From NCBI GenBank assembly GCA_018830325.1, contig JAHJSQ010000057.1, positions 1-52,479 of the forward strand: DNA of 52,479 bases, given 5' to 3'. Every line of letters begins with the position of its first letter. The stretch's first letter is position 1. This DNA comes from Gammaproteobacteria bacterium. Lineage in GTDB: Bacteria > Pseudomonadota > Gammaproteobacteria > Methylococcales > Methylomonadaceae. Shown here one piece after another: positions 1-9,807 of this stretch. The notes under the pieces are model-generated. The model saw only the letters and a list, made by a program, of their open reading frames with translations. It had not been told where the DNA came from and did no database searches. Made by a program: the position numbers and the translations under genes.

Positions 1-233
1 CGGATAGATTCATCAGGAGTCCTGAGGCAATAAAGCCTCTGTTGAGAGACCGGATATATGGCTGCAATCTTGATCTCTGTTTTGACATCAATTTTTGAAA
101 ACTTGGCTTGCAATAAACGAGGAGTCCATATATGGGTATACTCCCTAAATTTATAGTCAAAAATTGACTAATTTTATGAAGGTACGGAGTATGTCTAGCA
201 AAGAGATGACGAGCAAAGTAGATAACAGTACTC
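1..233. other. Intergenic region upstream of ABC exporter
   Basis: No gene is recognisable here. A small hairpin GAGGC-AATAAA-GCCTC lies near position 25-42 without a T-run. The part from about 150 to 212 resembles a stretch upstream of trpE and is listed separately as a dispersed repeat. The exporter promoter must lie here, but I cannot assign a convincing -35/-10 pair. Confidence 0.5.
150..212 (+). repeat. Dispersed intergenic repeat, copy 1
   Basis: By eye about three quarters of the bases match the stretch at 13100-13160, including the shared words TCAAAAA, GAAGGTA and CTAGCAA in the same order and spacing. Both copies lie upstream of a coding region. Around it TATACTCC and GGAGTATG form an inverted pair, so it may be part of a small palindromic element. 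Confidence 0.45.
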
Positions 234-2048
234 ATGCCTAAACCTTCTTCTTTCCAACGCGCACGAGAAGCTCCGGACCTCCCTACAGGCACGATCAAAT
301 TTATCCTGTACTGTATTAGCAGTTTCCCGGTTTTATTGATGTTAATGTTAATTCTCGAGACCGGACAGGCGGCATGCAATATTCTGGTTCCTTATGCAGT
401 CAAGGCTATTATGGATGGCGTGGCTTCATTGAGCGGGGACACCGGCCCGGTACTGAAAACACTGCGACAACCATTGCTATTGCTGGCAGGCTTAGCTTTG
501 GCCGAAATCATCTTCAGTCGAACCAGCGGTGCATTGCTGATTATTATCGGACCTCGTTTGCGGCAAAGAACCACTCAAAAACTTTTTGCTTATTTGCAGT
601 ATCACTCGGTTAGTTACTTCGGCAATCACTTTGCCGGAGCACTAGCACATCGCATTAGCGAAACAGCGACCAGCGTTAATCATACGACGTGGTCGGTTTT
701 GTGCGAATTTTGGCCAATTACGGTAACCTTTATCGTTTCAATTTTTTTATTGCTTGAAGTTAATCAAGGACTAGGACAATACGTTGCAATCTGGGTATTG
801 GCCTATATTGCCATTTCTTATTGGCTTGCCACCCGTTGTCAGCATTACGCAAAAAATTACGCAGCGACTCGCAGTCAGGTCAACGGCAAAATCGTCGACG
901 CGGTCAGCAACATGCTTAGCGCAAAGTTGTTTGCCCGTCTCAATTACGAGCGCCGTTATTTGAACGAATATTTGGAAACCGAAGTTCGGGCCGGACGCAG
1001 GACATTTTGGTATATGGAACGGGTCCGCTGGTTTCAATTCATTGCCGCCGCCGCACTCAAGATAGGGACGGTCTACTATGCGCTCACACTTTGGGATGGC
1101 GGCATAATCAGTGTCGGCGACTTCACAATGAGCATTGCTTTGGCGTTATTGATTATCAGCGACGCCCGTAATCTAACCCGACGATTTTTAGAGTTTTTCG
1201 AATATGTCGGCAATGTTGCCAACGGCATCGATACCATCGTTCGACCTCACGATATTGTCGACAAACCTGAATCTACGCCTCTAAACGTGACAAATGGCCG
1301 GATCGAATTCCGTCATGTTCGTTTCGGTTACGATCCCTCGCACCCGGTTTTCGAAGACTTAAACGTCATCATCGAACCGGGGGAACGGGTAGGTCTAGTT
1401 GGTTTTTCCGGGTCCGGAAAATCTACCTTTGTCGCGCTAGTGCTGCGCAATTACGAGCCTCAAGAGGGAGCAATTCTAATCGATGATGTCGATATTGCCG
1501 GTGTAACACAAGATTCCTTGCATGAACAAGTCAGTCTGATTTCTCAGGATCCGAGCTTGTTTTACCGCAGCCTCAAAGAAAATATCGGTTACGGAAAACT
1601 AAATGCGGAGGATGCGGAAATAGCCGGCGCTGCTCATCTCGCGCATGCAGAGGAGTTTATCAAAGACATGAAAGAAGGTTACGATGCCCTAGTAGGGGAA
1701 CGCGGAGTCAAGCTGTCCGGCGGACAGCGTCAACGCATCGCCATTGCTCGCGTCATGCTAAAGGATGCGCCGATTCTAATTCTTGACGAAGCTACATCCA
1801 GTTTAGATTCGGTCACTGAAAAAACCATTCAAGAAAATCTCGACCGAGCCATGGGTCGTAAAACCGTCATCGCTGTTGCGCATCGATTATCGACGATCGC
1901 CCATCTGGACCGCATTTTGGTCTTCGACAACGGTCACATTGTCGAGGACGGCAGCCATAATGAATTACTGGGTCGAAAAGGATTTTATCATCGGCTTTGG
2001 TCAATGCAGGCAGGTGGTTTTTTGCCGGAAGAGGCTGTTAGCTATTAG
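234..2048 (+). CDS. ABC transporter, fused permease/ATPase (exporter type)
   Basis: This 604-residue protein is a half-size exporter of the type that works as a homodimer in the inner membrane, driving efflux of lipid, peptide or drug by ATP hydrolysis. The N-terminal half (about 20-330) is the six-helix transmembrane domain. The ATPase domain follows: Walker A GFSGSGKS at 390-397, signature LSGGQ at 494-498, Walker B ILILDEA near 514-520, and H-loop histidine in AHRLST near 553. It stands alone with about 200 bp on the 3' side before aroG, so the neighbours give no hint of substrate. The ATG at 234 is the natural start. MsbA-like and multidrug subtypes cannot be separated by reading alone. 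Confidence 0.93.
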   Translation: MPKPSSFQRAREAPDLPTGTIKFILYCISSFPVLLMLMLILETGQAACNILVPYAVKAIMDGVASLSGDTGPVLKTLRQPLLLLAGLALAEIIFSRTSGALLIIIGPRLRQRTTQKLFAYLQYHSVSYFGNHFAGALAHRISETATSVNHTTWSVLCEFWPITVTFIVSIFLLLEVNQGLGQYVAIWVLAYIAISYWLATRCQHYAKNYAATRSQVNGKIVDAVSNMLSAKLFARLNYERRYLNEYLETEVRAGRRTFWYMERVRWFQFIAAAALKIGTVYYALTLWDGGIISVGDFTMSIALALLIISDARNLTRRFLEFFEYVGNVANGIDTIVRPHDIVDKPESTPLNVTNGRIEFRHVRFGYDPSHPVFEDLNVIIEPGERVGLVGFSGSGKSTFVALVLRNYEPQEGAILIDDVDIAGVTQDSLHEQVSLISQDPSLFYRSLKENIGYGKLNAEDAEIAGAAHLAHAEEFIKDMKEGYDALVGERGVKLSGGQRQRIAIARVMLKDAPILILDEATSSLDSVTEKTIQENLDRAMGRKTVIAVAHRLSTIAHLDRILVFDNGHIVEDGSHNELLGRKGFYHRLWSMQAGGFLPEEAVSY

Positions 2049-2256
2049 CTAAATAGAATAAACCGCATTTGTCGTTGAACAAGTAGAGCAAAAATTGTTC
2101 TGACAGTTATTGCTTTACTAACCGACGGTTCGATCAATTTGATGTGCGATAGATCGCTTTACAGACTAGCCAAGCAAAAACTAACAAAACGGTCGTGAAA
2201 AAAGTTAAAATGTGCGGCTTTTAACTCTCCGCGCACTTTCAAGCTGGATAACTATT

Positions 2257-3327
2257 ATGTTAAGCAAATATAACACCGATGACTTAAGAATCAGTGAAAC
2301 GAAAGAAGTCATTGCGCCTGTTGCGGTACACGAAGAACTGCCGATGAATGAACTCGCGGCAACCACGGTGCTGCAAACGCGCGCCGAAATACATGACATA
2401 TTAACCGGAGATGACGACCGCTTGTTAGTCGTGATCGGCCCGTGTTCGATTCATAATCCGGAAGCTGCGATCGAGTATGGAAAAAGGCTCAAGGAAATCA
2501 AAGACGAATTGAAGAAAGATCTACTGATCGTGATGCGGGTATATTTCGAAAAGCCCAGAACGACGGTCGGCTGGAAAGGTTTGATCAACGACCCCGATCT
2601 GGATTCCAGCTTTGATATCAACAAAGGCCTGCATATTGCCAGGCGCTTATTGTTGGACCTGAACACGCTGGGCATGCCGGCCGCAACCGAATATCTCGAT
2701 TTGATCACACCGCAGTATGTTTCCGACTTGATTTCGTGGGGGGCCATCGGCGCAAGAACCACCGAGAGTCAGGTGCATCGCGAATTGGCTTCCGGCCTAT
2801 CCTGCGCGGTCGGTTTCAAAAACGCGACCGATGGTTCGATCAAAATCGCTATCGATGCGATCGGCGCTGCAATGAGTCCCCATCACTTCCTCTCATTAAC
2901 GAAGGAAGGCCGCTCGGCAATATTTTCGACGCGCGGCAACGAAGATGCTCACATTATTTTGCGCGGCGGCAATGGCCAGCCCAACTACGATGCAGTAAAC
3001 GTTGAAAAAGTCGCGGAAGGACTGGAAAATTCTGGGCTAAGACCGCGCATTATGATCGATTTCAGCCATGCGAATAGTTTGAAACAATATCAACGCCAGT
3101 TGATCGTCGGCGAGGATGTCGGCGGGCAAATTGCCGGTGGCGACAAACGCATCATCGGCGTCATGATCGAAAGCCACTTAAAGGCCGGACGCCAGGAAGT
3201 AATTCCCGGCAAACCATTGACTTTTGGGCAAAGTATTACCGATGCCTGCCTGGGCTGGGAAGACTCGGCACAGTTGTTGAAAGATCTTGCTGCGGCAGTC
3301 GTTGCGCGCAGAAAGACTGAAAATTGA
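2257..3327 (+). CDS. aroG: 3-deoxy-7-phosphoheptulonate (DAHP) synthase, class I
   Basis: The enzyme condenses phosphoenolpyruvate and erythrose 4-phosphate, the first step of the shikimate pathway to aromatic amino acids. The 356-residue product matches the E. coli AroF/G/H type from end to end: NTDDLRI at the start, [47 protein letters not shown], and IDFSHANS near the end with the metal-binding histidine. An in-frame start at 2212 exists, but the family N-terminus begins at ATG 2257, so that start is chosen. The stop overlaps the TTG at 3324 in front of thiSG, which suggests co-transcription. Which amino acid gives feedback inhibition cannot be read safely; the overall text is nearest AroG. 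Confidence 0.93.
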   Translation: MLSKYNTDDLRISETKEVIAPVAVHEELPMNELAATTVLQTRAEIHDILTGDDDRLLVVIGPCSIHNPEAAIEYGKRLKEIKDELKKDLLIVMRVYFEKPRTTVGWKGLINDPDLDSSFDINKGLHIARRLLLDLNTLGMPAATEYLDLITPQYVSDLISWGAIGARTTESQVHRELASGLSCAVGFKNATDGSIKIAIDAIGAAMSPHHFLSLTKEGRSAIFSTRGNEDAHIILRGGNGQPNYDAVNVEKVAEGLENSGLRPRIMIDFSHANSLKQYQRQLIVGEDVGGQIAGGDKRIIGVMIESHLKAGRQEVIPGKPLTFGQSITDACLGWEDSAQLLKDLAAAVVARRKTEN

Positions 3328-3341
3328 TACGGAGCGTAAAT

Positions 3342-4319
3342 GTGAATATATTGCTAAATGGCGAACCCCGCGAATATCCGGAAGCGACAACGGTCGCACG
3401 GATTGTGGCCGATATGGGGCTAAGCGGCAAGCGCATCGCGGTTGAGTTGAATAAAGAAATCCTGCCGTTCGACCGCTACGAACAGCAAACGCTACAGGAC
3501 AATGACCGCCTGGAAATCGTTCATGCCATCGGCGGCGGCCAGGACGATACCTTCACCGTAGCCGGTACCCGATTTCATTCGCGATTATTGGTCGGTACCG
3601 GCAAGTATAAAGACTTGGAGGAAACCCGCCTGGCTATCGAAGCTAGCGGCGCGGAAATCGTCACGGTCGCGATCCGACGGACCAATATTGGCCAAAACCC
3701 GGGCGAACCCAACCTGCTCGATGTTATTTCGCCTGATAAGTACACAATCCTGCCGAATACCGCCGGTTGCTTCACCGCCGACGATGCCGTGCGGACCTGC
3801 CGTTTGGCCAGGGAGTTATTAGGCGGTCATAAGCTGGTCAAACTGGAAGTCTTGGCCGACCAAAAAACCTTATTCCCCGATGTCGCCGAAACGTATGTCG
3901 CGGCGGAATTATTGGTCAAGGACGGCTTCGATGTGATGGTTTATACCAATGATGACCCGATTGCCGCGAAAAGACTGGAGGATATCGGCTGTGTTGCGGT
4001 GATGCCATTGGCTGCTCCGATCGGCTCGGGGTTGGGCATTCGTAATCCATACAACATTTTGACCATCGTCGAGAACGCCAACGTACCGATTCTGGTCGAC
4101 GCCGGCGTCGGCACGGCTTCCGATGCCGCTATCGCGATGGAGCTCGGCTGCGATGGCGTGCTAATGAATACCGCAATCGCCGCCGCCCAACATCCGGTCA
4201 TGATGGCTGAAGCGATGAGAAAAGCGATCGAAGCCGGTCGCCTAGCATTTTTAGCCGGACGCATGCCAAGAAAACGTTTCGCTTCGGCTTCGTCGCCGAT
4301 CGACGGTTTGTTTCTTTAA
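3342..4319 (+). CDS. thiG: ThiS-ThiG fusion: sulfur carrier/thiazole synthase
   Basis: This protein fuses the two components that make the thiazole ring of thiamine. Residues 1-66 are a ThiS ubiquitin-like carrier ending in a glycine run (64-66). ThiG follows directly from about residue 72, a TIM barrel with VGTGKY, the KLVKLEV strand that carries the Schiff-base lysine, and [11 protein letters not shown] phosphate-binding loops. The start is GTG 3342, because GGAG sits 7 bases before it; a TTG at 3324 overlapping the aroG stop is the alternative. Free ThiS must have a C-terminal glycine to form a thiocarboxylate, and here that glycine is internal. Such fusions are annotated in other gammaproteobacteria, including methanotrophs. 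Length 325 aa. Confidence 0.9.
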   Translation: MNILLNGEPREYPEATTVARIVADMGLSGKRIAVELNKEILPFDRYEQQTLQDNDRLEIVHAIGGGQDDTFTVAGTRFHSRLLVGTGKYKDLEETRLAIEASGAEIVTVAIRRTNIGQNPGEPNLLDVISPDKYTILPNTAGCFTADDAVRTCRLARELLGGHKLVKLEVLADQKTLFPDVAETYVAAELLVKDGFDVMVYTNDDPIAAKRLEDIGCVAVMPLAAPIGSGLGIRNPYNILTIVENANVPILVDAGVGTASDAAIAMELGCDGVLMNTAIAAAQHPVMMAEAMRKAIEAGRLAFLAGRMPRKRFASASSPIDGLFL

Positions 4320-4459
4320 AATTACCGTATTGGATCACTTGGCTTTTTTCTTCGCCAAGCAACAGGCATTCGCACAGAAATGTTGTATTACGCGTCATTA
4401 ACCCAGCTGACTCAGTCGCATTCGTTAATATTGCAATATAAACGTCACACTCCGTCAAC

Positions 4460-5149
4460 ATGAATTCCCTTGAATTATCCAACGCCGGCAAAATCCGAAG
4501 CTTTTCGCGGCGTCAAGGCCGTATCACCGCTGGACAGCAGCAAGCACTCACCGATTTCTGGGATAAGTACGGCCTGGAGCCCGGTATCGAATGCCGTTTC
4601 AGCGAAATTTTCGGGCGGGAAGCGCCGGTTATCGTTGAAATCGGTTTCGGAAACGGTGATAGCCTAGCTGACATGGCCGAGGCAAATCCCGATTGCGATT
4701 ACATCGGCATTGAGGTGCATAGACCGGGCGTCGGCCACCTGATTATGCAACTGGAAGCGCGCGAACTGAGCAATGTGCGAATTTTTTGCCATGATGCAGT
4801 CGAGATTCTGGCACGATGCATCTCCGATCAAAGCCTAGCGGGCGTTCATTTGTTTTTTCCCGATCCTTGGCCGAAAAAACGTCATCATAAACGGCGTATC
4901 GTCAAACCTGCATTCGTCAATTTGATCACGGCAAAGTTGACACGAGGAGGTTATTTTCATTGCGCGACGGATTGGGAAAACTATGCCGAGCATATGCTGG
5001 CGGTATTATCAAATGCACCGGATCTTGATAATGCCGAAGCCGGCGGAGGATTTAGCGAGCGCCCCTCTTATCGGCCATTAACTAAATTCGAAAACCGTGG
5101 ACTCCGCCTCGGGCACCGTGTTTGGGATTTGATTTTTAGGAAAAACTAG
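4460..5149 (+). CDS. trmB: tRNA (guanine-N7-)-methyltransferase
   Basis: TrmB transfers a methyl group from SAM to N7 of guanosine 46 in the variable loop of tRNA. The 229 residues show the SAM-binding motif EIGFGNGDSL at 60-69, the acidic IGIEVHRPGVG strand and the family signature FFPDPWPKKRHHKRR beginning near 132. The 140-bp gap from thiSG contains an inverted pair CTTGGC/GCCAAG with a T-rich loop but no clear terminator. The gene converges with the dynamin-like gene downstream. The start ATG at 4460 gives the usual family length; no strong ribosome site is visible. Confidence 0.94.
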   Translation: MNSLELSNAGKIRSFSRRQGRITAGQQQALTDFWDKYGLEPGIECRFSEIFGREAPVIVEIGFGNGDSLADMAEANPDCDYIGIEVHRPGVGHLIMQLEARELSNVRIFCHDAVEILARCISDQSLAGVHLFFPDPWPKKRHHKRRIVKPAFVNLITAKLTRGGYFHCATDWENYAEHMLAVLSNAPDLDNAEAGGGFSERPSYRPLTKFENRGLRLGHRVWDLIFRKN

Positions 5150-5273
5150 GTATAGGTGTAAATAAAAATAGGCGCAAAAGGCAATTGTGTCATTCAACAT
5201 CACCGAGACGAAAAATCATACAACAGTGTCACACAACCGAAGCGCCCCCGCTCATCCAACCACTATTAACTTC

Positions 5274-7214
5274 TCACTGTTCACTACCAGCAGACATATC
5301 CAATTGCATCGCTTTGATGATCGTTGCCAATTCGCTTCGCTGTCTTTTTAACGGCTCTAGCTCTTGCTCCAGAATCGCTATATTTTCGGCAACGCTTCCT
5401 TTGGATTCATTAATTTTCCTCAGCATTTGCAAACGCCCTTCAATCTGTTTTTTATGATCCTTGATTTGATGCATCAACGGTGTCAACACGCTGTTACTCC
5501 AGGCGGCGGCATCTTTTTGGGCATGTTTCATAATATTTCGCGCTTTACTAATTAACGTACTATAAAGCTTGTTAATTACAATGCTTTGTTCGGTCAATGT
5601 GGTTTTTGCGCTGGTCCGGAATGCTTCGCCTTCTTCAAAGATCTGTTCTAATTCGAACTGGTATTGCTTAATCGAGAAAAGCTGCGGTTCGATTTCCTTG
5701 AAACCGTATTCGTCCTGAAACTTTTTATGAATCGCTTTAACCAAACGGCGCGTTTCATTAGTCGTATCGACTGCATCCTGCAATAAGTCCCGTAAATCGT
5801 CGAACAACTTACGAATTTGCTGCTTCATGCCGTAAGTCGTTAAACTCTTGGTCATATCTTCCCGAGTCTGCCGGATGATCTCGTCGACTTTCTCCTTGGC
5901 AAACGAGTCAATCAGGATTTTTGCCTGTACACTAAAAACCTTACGGCTAGCTTGAAAGTTTTCGACATTAACCATGTAATGCTGTTGCCTGTCGCGGGTT
6001 TCGGCCATCAACTTTTCGGTCATTTCATGGTTTTCAAAGTCCAACTTCTTGAACTCCTCCAATTGCTTGGTCGCATTGGCTAGCTTACCGTCGGTAAGAT
6101 TAGACGATTCGCCCACCAAAAAACCGATATCTTTTTTAATCGTACTGAGTAATATTTGCCGTCGTTGCTTCAGAATGTCTTCGGACAAATATTTTTCCAA
6201 GGAATATAACCGGCTTTTCTCGAGCAACACGTCATCGGATTTTACCTTCGCCAGCAGCGCTTGCTTTGCCGATACCGGAAAGATTGATGATTCGTCGATA
6301 TTTAAAATTCCGGCCGATGTGCTAATTTGCGATTCTATGGCGGCGTCATAACCCGTCTCACCGGCTAGATCGTCCCACATCGAATCGATTTTGTTCATGA
6401 CGACAGCCAGCCCATGCTTTCTCCCGCCCCTAGCGCTACAGACATGATTACGCCACATCTCCAAGTCGCTTTTAGTCACTCCGGTATCGGCAGCTAGGAC
6501 GAATATGATTGCCTGAGCACTTGGGAGCATATTCAACGTTAGCTCAGGCTCGGTACCTAATGCATTTAAGCCCGGCGTGTCCAGAATACAAAGCCCTTCC
6601 TTCAATAACGGATGCGGAAAACTGATTAATGCATGGCGCCAGCATGGAATTTCAACGGTCTCAGGATTAACGACCCCTTGCTCGGCAGCTTCACGCTCGT
6701 TCCATAATCCCAATTTATCCGCTACATCCCTTGGCACGGTCTTGGTGGCGATCAACTCTCTAAATGCTTCTTGCATTTGCGTCGGAGAATCGAAATTTAA
6801 ATCAATTTGTGTCCAGCGAGCGGGATTGTTTTTATATTCGGCCAGCGAAATATCTTCTAAGCGACTTTCTATATTCAGCAAACGAATATAACTGCCTCCC
6901 TCTTCGTCATAAAATACTTCGGTGGGCGACATCGTTGTCCGACCAGGGGTTGAAGGCAACAATCGGACACCGGTTTCGGCAAAAAACAAAGCATTGATCA
7001 GCTCCGTTTTGCCGCGCGAAAACTCCGCAACAAAAGCCAGCGTAACGCGGTCCGATTCTAAGCCATTAAGGATATTCAAAATTGTCCCGGTGCTATGAAC
7101 ATCGTTCATCCCATAACGGATACGCCATTCTTGATACATTTCAATCGCTTGTATCAACTGACTGCGCCACTGCGAATATTCATGCAGCTGTTCTTTAAAT
7201 TCCGGGTTCCTCAT
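5274..7214 (-). CDS. Dynamin-family large GTPase
   Basis: This 646-residue protein has the layout of bacterial dynamin-like proteins, which bind GTP and reshape or fuse membranes. G1 is AEFSRGKT (63-70), where the usual first glycine of the P-loop is alanine. G2 threonines are in GRTTMSPTE (91-99), G3 is DTPG (212-215), and G4 is NKID (274-277). The rest is predominantly helical, with a heptad-rich stretch near the C-terminus (about 600-640) suitable for a stalk or coiled coil. It is a single gene, whereas many bacterial dynamins occur in tandem pairs. In an organism with internal membranes a membrane role is tempting, but that is inference. Its ATG at 7214 starts close to pyrE's 3' end (144 bp). 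Confidence 0.87.
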   Translation of the reverse strand: MRNPEFKEQLHEYSQWRSQLIQAIEMYQEWRIRYGMNDVHSTGTILNILNGLESDRVTLAFVAEFSRGKTELINALFFAETGVRLLPSTPGRTTMSPTEVFYDEEGGSYIRLLNIESRLEDISLAEYKNNPARWTQIDLNFDSPTQMQEAFRELIATKTVPRDVADKLGLWNEREAAEQGVVNPETVEIPCWRHALISFPHPLLKEGLCILDTPGLNALGTEPELTLNMLPSAQAIIFVLAADTGVTKSDLEMWRNHVCSARGGRKHGLAVVMNKIDSMWDDLAGETGYDAAIESQISTSAGILNIDESSIFPVSAKQALLAKVKSDDVLLEKSRLYSLEKYLSEDILKQRRQILLSTIKKDIGFLVGESSNLTDGKLANATKQLEEFKKLDFENHEMTEKLMAETRDRQQHYMVNVENFQASRKVFSVQAKILIDSFAKEKVDEIIRQTREDMTKSLTTYGMKQQIRKLFDDLRDLLQDAVDTTNETRRLVKAIHKKFQDEYGFKEIEPQLFSIKQYQFELEQIFEEGEAFRTSAKTTLTEQSIVINKLYSTLISKARNIMKHAQKDAAAWSNSVLTPLMHQIKDHKKQIEGRLQMLRKINESKGSVAENIAILEQELEPLKRQRSELATIIKAMQLDMSAGSEQ

Positions 7215-7358
7215 GGCTGGCCTTTTTTTCGGTCATTAGTCTGCAAGGTGATAAGGTCGCTTGAGTCTTTCACGCAACCGTAGCGAACGAAGTATAACGA
7301 TGTAATGCGGGTAAGTGTAGACCATATCGTTGAATCTGTTAGTCACGCACAATTATTT

Positions 7359-8000
7359 TTAAATACCGTATTGTTTGCGGTATTCGATAATTTCATGAAC
7401 TGGATAGCCTAGATCCCGAACAGTTTCCAAATATTCAATAATCTGTTCGAGTGAAACGATACTTTGGACAGGCATATCATACGTTTTTCTGACTTCTTGT
7501 GTAGCGGATTGCCCATCCGGGCTTTTTTCCTGCCGATCCAGCGCGATAAGCACTCCCGCAGGATAAGCACCCTCTCCGTTAATAATGGCGACGGACTCGC
7601 GCACAGACGTCCCAGCCGTAATCACATCATCCATAATCAGAACCTTCCCGAACAAAGGCGTACCGACGATCACTCCGCCCTCGCCGTGATCCTTGGCTTC
7701 CTTGCGATTGAATGCAAACGGCATATCTCTTCCGGTTATTCGAGCATAAGCGATCGAAGTCGCACTAACCAGCGGAATGCCTTTATATGCCGGGCCAAAC
7801 AACATATCGATATTTAGTTTGGACTCCAGCAAGGCCCGCGCGTAAAACTCTCCCAATTTGCCCAATTTCGCACCGGTATCGAACAATCCGGTATTGAAAA
7901 AATAAGGACTCATACGCCCCGATTTTAATTGAAATTCACCGAATTTGAGCACGCCGCAGTCCAGGGCATACTGAATAAACTCTTTTTGGTAATCAAGCAT
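7359..8000 (-). CDS. pyrE: Orotate phosphoribosyltransferase
   Basis: PyrE joins orotate to PRPP to give orotidine 5'-monophosphate in pyrimidine synthesis. The 213 residues match the E. coli form throughout: FGEFQLKSGR near the start, FGPAYKGIPL, FNRKEAKDHGEGG with the catalytic flexible loop, and the PRPP-binding motif VLIMDDVITAGTS at 120-132. Start ATG 8000. It lies 60 bp downstream of hemW on the same strand, separated by a small hairpin. Confidence 0.96.
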   Translation of the reverse strand: MLDYQKEFIQYALDCGVLKFGEFQLKSGRMSPYFFNTGLFDTGAKLGKLGEFYARALLESKLNIDMLFGPAYKGIPLVSATSIAYARITGRDMPFAFNRKEAKDHGEGGVIVGTPLFGKVLIMDDVITAGTSVRESVAIINGEGAYPAGVLIALDRQEKSPDGQSATQEVRKTYDMPVQSIVSLEQIIEYLETVRDLGYPVHEIIEYRKQYGI

Positions 8001-8039
8001 CGCGTTTCTTTATGTAATAGTTTGAAAGATAAGTTATAA

Positions 8040-8057
8040 ATTATCCTAAAGGATAAT
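8040..8057. terminator. Small hairpin between hemW and pyrE
   Basis: ATTATCC-TAAA-GGATAAT is a perfect 7-bp stem with a 4-base loop, lying 3 bases beyond the hemW stop. No long T-run follows on the minus strand, so it is a weak terminator or an mRNA-end stabiliser rather than a clear intrinsic terminator. Confidence 0.35.
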
Positions 8058-8060
8058 CAT

Positions 8061-9206
8061 TCAGCGAATGAATTTTTCAAGGATGGTATCGAGAAAATTC
8101 CAACCGTGCTCGGAGCAACGGTAATGACCATCCGTAAAATCGACCAAGCCTTGTGCGATACATTGCTCAAGCCCCGGTTGCAGGCTGTCGAGACTCAATC
8201 CCGTAGCGGCTCGATAGTGTACTTCGGTAAAACCCTCCTTAAGTCGGAAATGATTCATCGCGAATTCAATAGGAAGATTATCGGCTTCGCACAAAACGGG
8301 CTTTTCCTCTCCAAGGGTGTGCATATACAACTCGGGACTTTTAGGTTTAACGCTACGATAAACCTCGAAAGGCAACGCCAAACTCATTTTACCGTGCGCA
8401 CCTGCGCCGATCCCTAGATAATCGCCGAATTGCCAATAATTGCGGTTATGTCGGCACTGAGCGCCCAGCTTACTGTAAGCGGAAATTTCGTACTGCCAAT
8501 AGCCCGCGCTTTCTAACAGTGCTTGGCATTGCATTTGCCCGGCAAAGATACTTTCTTCTCCCGGCAGTTGCGGCGGAAACTTATGAAAATAAGTATTCGG
8601 CTCCAACGTCAACTGATAAAAGGAGATATGAGTCGGATTGATATCTATGGCGGTACGAATATCGGACAAGCTGCTATATCCGGAAATTTCCGGCAAACCG
8701 AACATTAAGTCTAGATTGAAATTGGAAAAGCCGACACGTTGCGCAATTTCCGCCGATTGAATCGCCTCCGCCGCCGAATGAACCCGTCCCAATTTTTTTA
8801 ATTGTGCATCATTAAAACTTTGCACCCCGATCGATAATCGATTAATCCCGATAGCTCGAAATTCAGCGAATTTACCACTTTCAAAGGTACCCGGATTGGC
8901 TTCGAGCGTAATTTCGGCATTTTCGGCTAATCGCGTTTGACGCCTAATACCGCAAAGCAATCGATCGATCGCTTCGGGTGAAAACAAACTGGGCGTTCCA
9001 CCGCCAATGAATATCGTCTCAATGGGCTGTCGAACAATAAAACGCGTCAAATCGAGACTCAAATCTTGCAACAAGGCATCGATATAGCGTTTTTCGGGTA
9101 ACTCAGCCTTGACCGCATGAGAATTGAAATCGCAATAGGGGCATTTTTTGATGCACCAAGGTATGTGGATATATAAACTTATCGACGGCAAGATTTTTTT
9201 GCACAA
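8061..9206 (-). CDS. hemW: HemW-type radical SAM protein (heme chaperone)
   Basis: HemW resembles coproporphyrinogen III oxidase HemN but acts as a heme-binding chaperone. The radical-SAM cluster motif is C18-x3-C22-x2-C25 within HIPWCIKKCPYCDFNSH. The glycine motif FIGGGTPS and the HNRNYW stretch also fit the HemW group. The chosen start is TTG 9206, which gives MCKKILPSISLYIHIP, close to the E. coli N-terminus; no ATG exists nearby in frame, so the start is not fully certain. Length 381 aa. Its 3' neighbour is pyrE, and upstream lies a long region without genes. Confidence 0.9.
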   Translation of the reverse strand: MCKKILPSISLYIHIPWCIKKCPYCDFNSHAVKAELPEKRYIDALLQDLSLDLTRFIVRQPIETIFIGGGTPSLFSPEAIDRLLCGIRRQTRLAENAEITLEANPGTFESGKFAEFRAIGINRLSIGVQSFNDAQLKKLGRVHSAAEAIQSAEIAQRVGFSNFNLDLMFGLPEISGYSSLSDIRTAIDINPTHISFYQLTLEPNTYFHKFPPQLPGEESIFAGQMQCQALLESAGYWQYEISAYSKLGAQCRHNRNYWQFGDYLGIGAGAHGKMSLALPFEVYRSVKPKSPELYMHTLGEEKPVLCEADNLPIEFAMNHFRLKEGFTEVHYRAATGLSLDSLQPGLEQCIAQGLVDFTDGHYRCSEHGWNFLDTILEKFIR

Positions 9207-9807
9207 TATGGAAGATGAGATATTTTAACATCGAAACTATTGTAAACGCTCGCTTTCCCTTTTGCCTGGCGAGAAATTAGTCTTGTTTAACATTCACAGT
9301 TTCAGCAGCGATAATTAAGCAATAAATATGGCATTTTGACGAAGCTGCTTTCGGAATTGATGCTGATAGATTTAAAGAGTATGTTATGGGATAGGGAAAG
9401 CACTTGGGTCGTTGACGTCTTATACCTTTCGCACTTCAAATATCGGTAGTGCCTAAAGAGGCGCCGCGGTGTTCGGTCGATTTTTGCTCCTGCAAAATCG
9501 ACATTCACGCCATACTTTGACGGTCACCCCGGCGCCGAATTTTGATCTACGATGATGGGTATAATTACAACGAATTCGATTATCCATCAAAACTTCCAAA
9601 ATGTGTTCCTATATTTTCCACTTCCAGTCAGACACAAGCCCGTCATACCCCCACGAAAACGGAGCGCTTGCATCGATGCAGCAGGTGGGCCAATGCGGCG
9701 ATCAAGTTTGGGGAGCAGAGCACATAGATATATAACAAATAAGCTCTAGCAAAGGATTGATTTTTAAACGAATTGTTGAACATCAACGTATCATTATTGG
9801 TAACACT
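9207..9807. other. 600-bp intergenic region between hemW and the response regulator
   Basis: The two flanking genes diverge, so both promoters should lie here. The middle is a 143-bp inverted-repeat element (9421-9563, listed separately). A 12-bp palindrome TGCATCGATGCA occurs near 9669. Short frames in this region have no family resemblance and overlap the repeat, so I see no gene. Confidence 0.5.
9421..9563 (+). mobile_element. MITE-like element, family 1, copy A
   Basis: The element runs from TATACCTTTCGCAC to GATGGGTATA. Its ends are imperfect inverted repeats: the left begins TATACCTTTCGCACTTCAAA, and the right read backwards gives TATACCCATCATCGTAGATC and then CAAAATTCGG. TATA on both sides is compatible with TA target duplication. 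Inside is a hairpin TTTTGCTCCTGCAAAA module shared with other elements here. No reading frame is carried, so it would have to be mobilised in trans. Confidence 0.7.

Noticed and set aside
4320-4459. CTTGGC/GCCAAG hairpin as intrinsic terminator after thiSG
   Set aside because: The T-run lies in the loop rather than after the stem, so it is not a normal terminator.
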